The translations under genes were made by a program, and so were the position numbers. A DNA stretch of 64,000 nt from Posidonia oceanica (lineage: Eukaryota; Streptophyta; Magnoliopsida; Alismatales; Posidoniaceae): positions 17,316,001 through 17,380,000 of the forward strand of contig JAZBRS010000049.1 of the NCBI GenBank assembly GCA_037176725.1, given 5' to 3'. The notes below the pieces were generated by a model. The model saw only the letters and a program-made list of their open reading frames with translations. It was not told where the DNA came from and made no database searches. This document shows, in pieces, positions 25,036-34,857 of the stretch (within the stretch, counting starts at the first letter, position 1; each line of letters starts with the position of its first letter).

Positions 25036-25925
25036 ATCAATCACTGCTCTTTCCGGTTGATAGGACCGTAAACTATCATCTTGGGCTGATATCCAAAACT
25101 ATCCCGCAGTTGTGTTATACGGCTGACACCTAGTAACTGTCACTCGTAATTGCCCCTTCCGGTTGATAGGACCGTAAACTATCATTCTCTGGCTGATGAT
25201 CCAAAACTATCACTGGCAATTACGTTATACGGCTGATATCCAGTAACTATCCCTTGCAATTGCTCTTTCCGGTTGATAGGACCGTAAACTATCATTCTCT
25301 GGCTGATGATTCAAAACTCATCCTGGGCTGATATCCAAAACTATCACTCACAATTGCATTATACGGCTGATATCCAGTAACTATCACTCGCAAACACCCC
25401 TTTCTGGTTGATAGGACCGTAAACTATCACTTCTGGCTGATGATCCAAAACTCATCCTGGGCTGATATCTAAAACTATCACGGGTTTGCGTTATACGCTG
25501 ATATCCAGTAACTATCACTCATAATTGCACCTTCCGGTTGATAGGACCGTAAACTATCATTCTCTGACTGATGATCCAAAACTCATCCTGGGCTGATATC
25601 CAAAACTATCACTCGCAATTATGTTATATGGCTGATATTCAGTAACTATCACTCATGGTTTGCCCTTTCCGGTTGATAGGACCGTAAACTATCACTTCTG
25701 GCTGATGATCCAAAACTCATCCTAGGCTGATATCCAAAACTATCACCTGCAACCATGTTATACGGCTGATATCCAGTAACTATCACTCACAACTGCACCT
25801 CTCGGTTGATAGGACCGTAAACTATCGCTTCCAGTTGATAAGACCGTAAACTATCGCTTCCGGTTGATAGGACCGTAAACTATCACTCTCGGTTGATGAT
25901 TCGAAACTCATCCCCCTAGTCGATA
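25036..25925. repeat. Higher-order tandem array of about 120 bp, element D
   Basis: Units recur about every 110-130 bp. Each contains 'ggttgataggaccgtaaac', then CTATC, a 'ctggctgatgatccaaaac' segment and a 'tacggctgatatccagtaac' segment. Paired GATAG and CTATC motifs recur as in the 27-bp array of element A, but single 27-bp steps are rarer here. The two arrays are therefore versions of one family that expanded differently. Confidence 0.85.
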
Positions 25926-26446
25926 AGTCCGATAACTTATCACTTCCTTCGCGCAACTTCGTTCCAGAAAGACGAAGCTCCGCATCCCTCCGCGATAGGA
26001 GAGGGTCCCCCTCTCCCTTCGCACCTCTTTTGTTTTGGTTACCCCCTTTCTGTGCAACTCCAGCCGCCTTGCTTGATTGCTCCCTCAGGCGTGGACAAGC
26101 TGTCCCTTTTTTCCCCTCTTTGTTGCGCAAGTTTGGACTTACTGCGAAGTTCCCGCGTCGCACTGCAGTTTTCCCTCTCAGCACCTTGTTGCATCGACTC
26201 TACTCTTCAGTCGCATAACATCGCAAGCTAGTCTAAGCATCATCGGCATCATCAGCAACATCCGTATTGTATCAGCATTCCTCCTGCACTAACTTTTGCA
26301 TTGCATCAGCATTAGCATGCAATGCATGCATTACATTCCATCCATCTGCACCTACACTTTGCATTGCGGCAACGATCTACGACGTTCGGCGCATCCACCG
26401 AATAAGTGGTTCACGCTGATAGCAATCTTCTGCTCCTTTCGGTCAG
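25926..26446 (+). other. Non-coding 3' internal region of element D
   Basis: This region lies between the arrays and the polypurine-tract hairpin. It matches the 4441-4946 stretch of element A on the opposite strand. It includes several TGCAT motifs near 26290-26370. I see no conserved ORF. Confidence 0.6.
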
Positions 26447-26526
26447 ATGGGGTGTCTTGTCAACCCTGAGCAGCGGCCTCGCTTCGCTTGACCTCGCTCA
26501 GGGAGGGGCATCTGTTGACACCCCAT
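26447..26526 (+). promoter_or_regulatory. Polypurine tract and nested inverted repeat, element D
   Basis: AGGGAGGGGCATC directly precedes the LTR start at 26513. The outer arms are ATGGGGTGTC (26447-26456) and GACACCCCAT (26517-26526). The inner arms are CCCTGAGC (26464-26471) and GCTCAGGG (26496-26503). The outer right arm lies within the LTR and the left arm in the internal region. Confidence 0.78.
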
Positions 26527-29500
26527 TTTGACAGGCTGAATCGATTGGAATCTTCTGGTGGCTTCAGAACCCAAACCTAGGGCCAAACCCACACCTTCCT
26601 CTTCTTCTTTCCCCTCAAAACAAGCCCAAACTCGACCTAGGATCGCACCCATTTCCCGAACCCAAAAATTACCCAAAAATCATAGGAAACTCATCCTTCC
26701 TAACTTGGCAAACCCACCAAAAGGCCCTTAAAATTTCAAACCAAAACCACTCCCAAAAACCCTAGAAAACCTAGGAAAAACTACCCTTTTTCTACACCTC
26801 AAAACCCCTCCAAAAACCTTCCAAAATCCAAATCCAAACCCTTGGTCCAACACTAGAGACCATAGGCCACACACTCACCAAATTTCACCTCTTTCCTAAA
26901 CCTCTAACCCCTTCATTGATCCAAATTATCCTTTTCTCTCTCCTAAATTATTCTTTTCTCTCTCCTCTCTCTCTCCTCCCTATTCTCCTTATTTTCACTC
27001 CTTTCCCCCTCCTTTTCTTGCTTGGCTGTGGGCCTACCTTGTGCACCTCTCTCTTCTGCGTTTTATTTACATTTTTATCTTATTTTTAGGTTATTCCTTG
27101 ATTTTCTAATATTTATTTTCCTTCCCATCCTCTCTTTCTCCTTTCCTCCTCCATTTCTCCCTTTACTTCCTACTTTTCTTTCTCATTTCCTTTCTTCCAC
27201 CTAATCCTTAAAAAACCTTTAAAAACCTTAAAAAACCCTTCAAAACTCTAAAACAAAAGAAAAACAAATCAAAATCCTAAAAAGAAGTAATTAAAAACTT
27301 AAACAAACAATTAAACAAAATCCTAACCAAATCCAACTAAAAAAGGGAAATTAAGAATGCCATCTAAAAAATACAAAACAAATAAAGGAAAATGCTATAA
27401 AATCAAGCAAAAACCAAAATATAATCAAACGAACCGAAAAGAAAAAACCTATTAAAAATAATAAAGAACAAACCTTAAAAAAGGAAGAAAATAATTAAGA
27501 ATACTAAGGTAAATAATTAAGAAAAAACCTAACCTAACAAATCTAAAAAGAAACAATTAAAACCTAATGCAAGCCTAAAAAATTAAAAGCTTAACAAGAA
27601 AACTTAACTAAAAAATATTAAGAGAATTTAACAAATGAAATCAAAAGCAATTTAAAAAAAAAAGGACTTAAGGAAGAATCCTAAAAAACTAAAAGACTAA
27701 AATTCCTCCTAATTAATCAAAAAGCAATCCATTAAAAAAGCCTAAATAAAAATCCCAACACTCAATTAAAAACTTAACAAGGGAAACTCAACTAAAAAAA
27801 CTATTAAAAAATTTAACAAACATTTAAACTGAATCAAAATAATTTAAAGAAAGCTTGAATCCTAAAAACTTAAATCAAAACTAAAAATCCTGCTAACCCT
27901 AATTAATTTAAAAAACAATCTTTAAAAACCTAACTAAAAATTCCTAACTTAAAAACAATTACCTTAAAAATATCCTCAAATTTTCTTTCTATTTTATTTC
28001 AATTTTTCTTATTTCCTTTTCTCTTCCTCACCTTTCCTCTCTTCTCTTCCTTGTTTTTTCTTTCTCTTTTATTTCTTTTGGCGCGGCCCACGACCCAGGA
28101 CTTCTCTTCTTCCTCCCTCCTTCTTCCTCTCCTGCCTCTCTCTGATTTCTTTCTTTCCTTTTTTCTCTGCAACTCTCTCCTCAGATCGACAGCTCACCCA
28201 TCTCAGACCTGGCCGTCCTTGCGCGTCGCACGTCGTCTGCCCAAACCAAACCGGCGTGCGCTGCTCTCCTCCCGTGCGCCTGCAGCACCCTGTCACCACC
28301 TCTCCGAGCCATTAATTGCAGCCAGAGAACCTGCAGACCAAAACCATCCAAAACCAGTAGCAACGGGGATCAGAAGCACACACCCTTCACCGCCCAGAAA
28401 CACTCTCCTTCTCCCCGGTGCAACCCAGAGCGAGAGAGACCCAAGAATCCCCCCTTTTTCACTGCAAAAGCCACAGTTCTTCCTCCTCTTCAAGACACAA
28501 CAATTCAGACCCCAAAACACTCCCAAAACCTCTCCGAATTCGCCCCCCAATCTCACCCAACATCCAGCATTGCACCCTCTCCATTCCATAGCCCTTTCAT
28601 CCCTGAAATCATCCCCGACCACCGAAAAATCCTCACAGAACCCCACAGCATCCTCCTTCAGAATTCTCTCCTACACAGACCACCATTCCTCCCCAAAACC
28701 TACCCAGAAATTCACTGAAACCCGACCTTCTCTGACCCCCAAGCATTGGCTATCACCCTCACCATAGCCTGAGCAATCCACAGCAAACACCTACGCCGGT
28801 ATTCTGTCCAAAACCAACCCAACTACATCTCCCTCCACAGACCTCCACTACCTGAATCAAGCCTCCAGAACCCTTCAACAAGGTCCCAGGAACCCATCGG
28901 AACCTCCCGTTCGGCCCGAGAAGCAACACAGCCCGCCACCCACCTCCGACGGCCAGCAATCAACCCAAAAGGCCCGATTCTTCCTCCAGCCTTCAGAGCT
29001 TCACGCCGAACATCCAGCGAGCTTCGGAGGCCTGTGTGGAGTCGTCTCAAGCACCCGCGGACGATCGCCGACGCCCGAAGCTCCCAGACCAGCCTCGCCG
29101 CCTTCTGCAGAACAGACCCACGTCGGGGGGCCGATCTAGACGTCAGAACAGGTACCTCTTCCCCCCAGTCCTTTAGTTTTTTCTCCCGCATGCTTCCTAG
29201 CCCGTTAGACCGGCTTTCTGCAACTTGTCGCCCCAAGTCAGCGCCGCCCTCTGCTTTCTTCTCTAGCGAGCTCAAGCGTCGCCCCGTCGCTCCGGTCTGT
29301 GGAACAACCGTCCGAGCGTCGCCCCAACTCCGCACGACTCCCTAGAACCCAGCCGTGGCCTCTGCTTCCTCCGGCGTCGCCCTCATCCGCCGGTTTGCCT
29401 CCAACTCCGTTTCAGACCTCTGCCGCCTCCTCCGGCTCGCCTCAGGTCATGCTGTGCACTGCCGACACCGCCCACGGCTCTGCGCTGCTCTGGCGAAGGC

Positions 29501-30184
29501 TCCCAGCACGCCCACGCCACTCGAGCGGCCTCCCTCCGCCAGCACCAGGCCTCTGCAACTCATTGCGCTATAGTAGCCTCCGCCGTGCCTCGCACTGTTC
29601 ATTTATTTTCTGTTGGCTTACATATTTTACCCAATATTGCATTTTCGGTCAGAGTTTTTAATTATTTGCATTCCAGTCCTGCCATCGTTTGAAAACCATT
29701 TAAATTTGATTTAGAATCTTATGAAATTGCACAAAAAGTTCATAGATCTGTTTATTTGCATATCAATCCAGTTGCAGTTTATTTTTTTTTAACTTTCTTT
29801 TAATTTAAGTCCTGCAACTTAGTTTTCACTACTCTTAGGTCCTTTTCCGCAATTTTGCATGCATTGCACCTATGCATCATTGCATTTAGCACTTTTTACA
29901 CACACTTAAGTACGTCTAGCTCCCCTGAATATGGGAGGACCTATTTTGCACACCCCTAGGACATCTTTTACACTTAGATCATTTCTTCTCCCCTGTTTTG
30001 GCCCTCCTGCCTTGAAGCTAGCATATCTTCTAATCGGACCGCCGGATCTTCGCAACCAAGATACTTGAACGACCCCAGTGGAGCGCACTTCAATACAGAC
30101 TAAGCATTTCTCAGATCAGGCTTCAGGTCTTCGAGGTAAGTCCTCCTGAACTTCTGCATACCATTTGCATTGCATGGCTTTTAA

Positions 30185-31010
30185 ACGCTTTGTTTCACCT
30201 GTTTATTGCACCGTTTTGCGTGCCGACTTTGTTTATTGCACCGTTTTGCGTGCCGACTTCGTTTCTTGCACCATTTGCGTGCCTCGCTTGTTTCTTGCAC
30301 CGTTTTGCGTGTCGACTTTGTTTCTTGCACTGTTTTACGTGCCTCGCTTGTTTCTTGCACCGTTTTGCATGCCGACTTCGTTTCTTGCACTGTTTTGCAT
30401 GCCTACTTTGTTTCTTACACCGTATTGCGTGCCGACTTCGTTTATTACACTGTTTTGCGTGCCGACTCTGTTTTGTCTGTTTCTTGCACCATTTTGCGTG
30501 CCGACTTTGTTTCTTGCAGCGTTTTGCGTGCCTCGCTTGTTTCTTGCACCGTTTTGCATGCCGACTATGTTTCGTCCGTTTCTTGCACCGTTTTGCGTGC
30601 CGACTTCGTTTATTGCACCGTTTTGCGTGCTGACTCTGTTTCGTCTATTTCTTGCACCGTTTTGCGTGTCGACTTCGTTTCTTGCACCGTTTTGTGTGCC
30701 AACTTCGTTTCTTGCACCGTTTTGCGTACCCGTTTTGTTTCTTGCACCGTTTTGCGTGTCGACTTCGTTTCTTGCACCCTTTTGCGTGCCTCGCTTTGTT
30801 TCTTGCACCGATTTGTGTGCCGACTTTGTTTCTTGCACCGTTTTACGTGCCGACTTTGTTTCTCGCACAGTTTTATGTTCTTGTTTTGTTTCTCGTACTG
30901 TTTTATGTTCTTGCTTTGTTTCTCGCATCATTCACGTGCCGACTCTGTTTCTTGCTCCGTTTTGCGTGTCGACTTCGTTTCTCGCACCGTTTTACGTGTT
31001 TTACGTTGTT
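30185..31010 (+). repeat. 30-bp tandem array in LTR of element D
   Basis: About 27 degenerate copies of a 30-bp unit are present, beginning GTTTTGCGTGCC and ending TTTCTTGCACC, with occasional shorter or longer units. The LTR of B has a shorter version (51190-51480). Because the unit is 30 bp, open frames run through it on both strands; these are not genes. Confidence 0.93.
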
Positions 31011-31532
31011 TCCTCTTGCATGTCGCCTACATTGCCTGTTTTTACCGTGGTTTTGTTTTATCGCCTGCATTTGCATATAGGGCAGTGATGCTTACTGCCT
31101 GGAGTTCTCACAAACCAGGTTTCGCCCGGTTCGGAACACAGACAGCACTACTAAGCACTTAGATAGCACGTTTAATTCCTTGCACGCTTTCCATCACTTA
31201 GAGCACACCTATGAGCATCTAGATAGGCATTCATTGGCACTTAGGCATTCAAAATCAGCATTTCCCTGCGTATGCGAGCGTAAGCCTAGAAAGACCGATT
31301 CTCGGGCCTGTCAAGGGTGCCTAACACCTTCCCCGCGCGTAACAGGAGTCCTTGCCCTTTCTCTTGGCCCGTAATGACCATATTGCCCTTATCCTAGGCG
31401 CGAGTCACATCATTTGCATTCATTTGCATCTCATTTCTTTTGCATTGCCTTGCATTGCATCTTTTGCTTGGTTTTGCGTGATTATTCAGGCATTTCCCTG
31501 ATTTTCCTTGTCTCCCGATCTAATAGACTTGG

Positions 31533-31543
31533 TGGCGACTCCG
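31533..31543 (+). other. Internal PBS-like sequence in element D LTR
   Basis: The sequence TGGCGACTCCG is nearly identical to the start of the true PBS of the subfamily, located about 160 bp before the LTR end. Confidence 0.65.
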
Positions 31544-31913
31544 ATTTGTCTTATCTTCTTCTTTTCTTCCCCTTTTCCCATTTTTAAATGTTTTCGAGTT
31601 AAGTCTTCCTTCTCGGACATAGCCGCTAACAGTAAGCTTGATTCTGATTGGTGTACACGAGCTTTGGCAATGTGCATGATCTGAACACCGGGATTACTAT
31701 AGCTGTGTAGGTGCGCATTGCTGGCGTGCTGTGCAGGCGTGCATTGCTGGCGCGATGCTTTGTTTCAGTTAAAATTGACAGAAGGATTCTTTTGCCATTC
31801 CACTTGGGTGAACCCTTGATCCGCTCATCTCATTGGCCCTCTCCGATCTAATGGTGTACCACATTACACCAGGATGATCTAGACCTCCATCTACAGCCCA
31901 TTTCCCATCTTAT

Positions 31914-31994
31914 CCCACGTGGTTTTAAATCAAAACCATGCATTCCCCACGTCGTTCAACCGACGACATCCAAGCCCCGAGCTGCTCTATAAAA
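31914..31994 (+). promoter_or_regulatory. Probable LTR promoter of element C (G-box and TATA)
   Basis: TATAAAA lies at 31988-31994. A G-box CACGTG (31916-31921) sits about 70 bp upstream, with another CACGT at about 31948. This spacing is typical of plant core promoters, and a G-box is bound by bZIP/bHLH factors. Transcription would start near 32020, giving the LTR a U3/R boundary there. This is inferred from motifs only. Confidence 0.5.
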
Positions 31995-33589
31995 CACGCC
32001 CTTGCCTCTCCATTTGGAGGCCTCCCGGAAAATTGCCTTGAGATTGCCTCGAGACCACCCGGAGCCCTTGCTTCCCTGAGAATTCCCACTGCAGCCTAGC
32101 CTCCTGGAGTCCGCCGCCTTCCACTGCGAGCATGCGTCGGCTCTCCTTAGGTAAGCACCTTCATCCTTTAGCGTAGCATTAGCTGTTACGTGCTCTGAGT
32201 TCTCTTTAAGCTCTACTGCAATTCATCATCGCTTTTCGATTTTCTTACTCTACTGCCGCCGACGAGCTTTGATTTCCTTTCGTGTTTTCTGCATTTGCAG
32301 TGCATCCAGAGGTCCCATTCGACCACCCCAACCTCTGACCTAGGCTCACAGTGGAGTTGGATTGAGTCTTCGGCCGCGACAGCGGTCGGTGACCCATTCC
32401 TTTCCCGCGAACAACCGTCGGGTTGGGTGGTCAGTGCATGTATGTTTTGATTCGTTGCTTTGCTCTCTGTGATGCATTATCATCTTCTATAGCTTCATCG
32501 CTCATCGCTTCTTAGCTTTCATTCTTGCATTTCGCTTAATTGTGCAAAGTGGCCACGGTCTGTTCTGAGTTTTCTGGTGCGAACAAGACAAGTGGCTCGA
32601 TACGGTGCCAGTATACGGCGTTACCTTTGGGCGCGTCTATACAGCGTCGATATCTAGCGCGACTTGTCGGCGCACAGCCTGGAACCAGAATAGTTCCACA
32701 ACCGACTTGCTTTCTAATTGTTGCTATCTTTTATGACTGTCTCACATCTTCTTTTGGTTCATCCAATATCTATTCGCTTGGTTTTATGTCTTGTATGCCA
32801 AGTGTTTGTACTTTGAGATCTATGGTCTCTCTGTAATTCTTGAAACGTGTTCTATAAGCGGTGGCATCAAACGTATCTTATACGCGTTACCTCTGCGTGC
32901 ATGTATAAGGCGTCTGTATCTGGCGCATTCTGCAGGCGCGCATCTTGAATGAGAGTTTGACTGTATGCAGAGTCCTGTTTCTCTGTTTACTCACCCATTT
33001 TCATTCTCTGCTGGTTCCTGCATCCTTGTTTTACCTTGATTTACATTGCCTTGCATGGATTTCGATGTTTTGATTTCCGATTGCATGCATAGAGCAATGA
33101 TGATTACTATCAGGAGTTCATTTGAATTGCCGACGCGATGACCTAGCGGGAATCCCCAGCGGATTATCCCAGCGCGTCTTAGTGGTGCGAGTGCCCAGTT
33201 TGAGTCCTAGAACACTGGTAGCGAACCTGAGCCCAGTTTTCATGTTTTAAAATGCATTCCCTTCATTTGTCAGCATTCTGCATGTTTTCAAAATGTCATA
33301 GCATTGCATCTTTGCATCTTGCTTCTTGAAGCATACATTAACTGGCATGATTCGCCTACATCGACTATGCAAAAGCAGAAGTGTCCTAGGAAGACCGCTC
33401 ATCGGGCGCATGGGGGTGCCTAATACCTTCCCCATGCGCAACAGGAGTCCTTACCCATCTCTCTGGACCGCAGCGACCTTGTGTCGCATCTTTTCGAGTT
33501 GGATTTCATGTTTCTTTGCATCGCATCGCATGTTTTTCTTCTATTTCCTTATTTGGTTTTCCTCGTCTTCCTGCATTTAATAGACTAGG

Positions 33590-33600
33590 TGGCGACTCCC
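33590..33600 (+). other. Internal PBS-like sequence in element C LTR
   Basis: The sequence TGGCGACTCCC lies 199 bp before the true PBS and is preceded by 'taatagactagg', as in the other LTRs. Confidence 0.65.
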
Positions 33601-33788
33601 CTATTTCATTTTCCTCATTTTTACGCTTTTTCCCCTTATTCTAGTGTTTTCCCGAGTCAAGCAACCACCCTCAGATTCACCAGTTCCATGATCCCTTCGA
33701 ACCGACGATCGGGGGACACGTGCAAGCTCTTAGCAGCGATCCGCCCCCCTTAAGGTCGCCGGGACCCCCGAGGACAGTCACAGGAAAG

Positions 33789-33806
33789 TGGCGACTCTGC
33801 TGGGGA
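33789..33806 (+). promoter_or_regulatory. Primer binding site, element C
   Basis: The sequence TGGCGACTCTGCTGGGGA is identical to the PBS of element B and sits at the LTR/leader boundary. Confidence 0.85.
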
Positions 33807-34857
33807 TACTAGACTCCGGCTTCCGTCTTTCGCCCATTCCGCTTTTGTGCATAGTCTTTTTATAGCTTTGCTTATTTTTAGCTTGCAACATTGGTTTATA
33901 GTATTTGATTACCACCTTTGTTTAGCTATTGCAATGAATCATGCCTTTTGTTTGGTGATTGCTTCATTTTCACACAAACATGCTATGGCACTACACATGC
34001 ACATACTATGCCTGTATATGCCTTTTGATGTGTTGGATGTTTCTCATTTTTCACTAATCATGATGCACAAACAACAACACATGCCATATACATGCCTTTT
34101 GAAGTGGTGTATGATGAATGCTTGCCATGTCTTCTTGCTCTTCTTCCCTTCTTGCATTAGGCCTAAAGAAGATTAGAGATATGATTGTCTCTCCCTTGGT
34201 TTAACTAAAACATGCAAGTAAAAGGAACGTCTAGGCTTACTAGATCCTACACACACTTTTCATCCCCCATGGTTAAAAAATGCGAGTAAAAGACTTAACT
34301 CATATTTGCATGATTGATCATATAGGACATGCATCTTCTCATCTAAGTCTACCTACCAGTCTGAGAAGGATAGGTCTAGTCTCCCGTTCTATGGCTTCGG
34401 CGTGGGATGGTCAGCTAGCCTATTCCCCCTTGTCTGGGGTCACGTCGGTGTTTGTAGAGGTACACGCTTACTACTACTGCAGGAGACATGACCTACAAAT
34501 TCACCACTCGTCTCTCTTTTACCCTTGGCTTTGGCTGGGATAAGGGAGAGGCGGGACCTATTTTTCTATCCTGAGTCGGAGATTCGTACACCTGAGAGAG
34601 TTCGAAGTAGACTGCTACTAGAACACACTAGATAGGGTGAGAGAGTGCATACTAGAGAGCATGCATATGTGCCATTCATACCACATCTAAACACTTGCAT
34701 TTTGTCTTCAGGTTCTAACACCTGTTTGTTTGTGTTTGCCTCCTCAGGTCTGTGCGCGAGTTCCTTAGCCAGAGCTCGAGTCTGTTTTTTCTTCGCTCAC
34801 ACCCCTATTGTGTCGATCTTTCTCGATCCTCCTTTCCCTATTTACTAGTCGTGTTCG
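33807..34857 (+). other. 5' untranslated leader of element C
   Basis: The leader is homologous to those of A and B. A pyrimidine-rich stretch ending in CAG (34745-34747, 'tttgcctcctcag') lies about 110 bp before the gag start and matches a 3' splice site. No conserved ORF is seen. Confidence 0.6.

Larger units (their letters stand above)
24596..31701 (+). mobile_element. Element D: 3' end of a Tat/Ogre-like retrotransposon
   Basis: Only the tandem-repeat zone, polypurine tract and 3' LTR are in the window, all in plus orientation. The repeats are the reverse complement of those in element A, which is the same subfamily on the opposite strand. The gag-pol part must lie left of element A, outside the window. 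The LTR end is not followed by a PBS, which confirms that it is a 3' LTR. What follows is the interior of the LTR of element C. Confidence 0.88.
26513..31701 (+). repeat. 3' LTR of element D (about 5.19 kb)
   Basis: The LTR starts with TGTTGACACC after the polypurine tract and ends at GGATTACTATA (terminal CA changed to TA). An extra stretch of about 39 bp (about 31652-31690) interrupts the otherwise conserved last 20 bases. Blocks in order are an A-rich, strand-asymmetric stretch (about 27200-27990), a GC-rich pyrimidine-biased stretch (28080-29600), a TTGCAT-rich stretch, a GTAAGT donor-like site (30136), a 30-bp tandem array, a conserved U5 block (31285-31345) and a PBS-like copy (31533-31543). 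Confidence 0.9.
31702..33782 (+). repeat. 5' LTR of element C, left part displaced by element D
   Basis: The sequence runs to just before the PBS at 33789; the exact last base is uncertain because no CA directly abuts the PBS. It contains a promoter-like stretch (31914-31994), a splice-donor-like GTAAGC after 'ctccttag' (about 32153), two diverged copies of an 85-bp block (about 32598-32683 and 32860-32946), the conserved U5 block (33385-33455) and a PBS-like copy (33590-33600). The left end should lie on the far side of element D. Confidence 0.75.

Noticed and set aside
28051..28767. A 238-codon ORF in D's LTR, and similar proline/serine/arginine-rich ORFs at 1276-2004, 21551-22114 and 48259-48653
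   Set aside because: They lie in the GC-rich, pyrimidine-biased LTR block. Frames and products are not conserved between the LTR copies.
30165..31162. Long overlapping ORFs of up to about 318 codons on both strands
   Set aside because: They arise from the 30-bp tandem array, whose period is a multiple of three. The encoded strings are simple repeats in all frames.
26513..31701. This LTR taken as the 5' LTR of element C
   Set aside because: It is preceded by a polypurine tract and followed by no PBS. C has its own PBS at 33789 after a different LTR.
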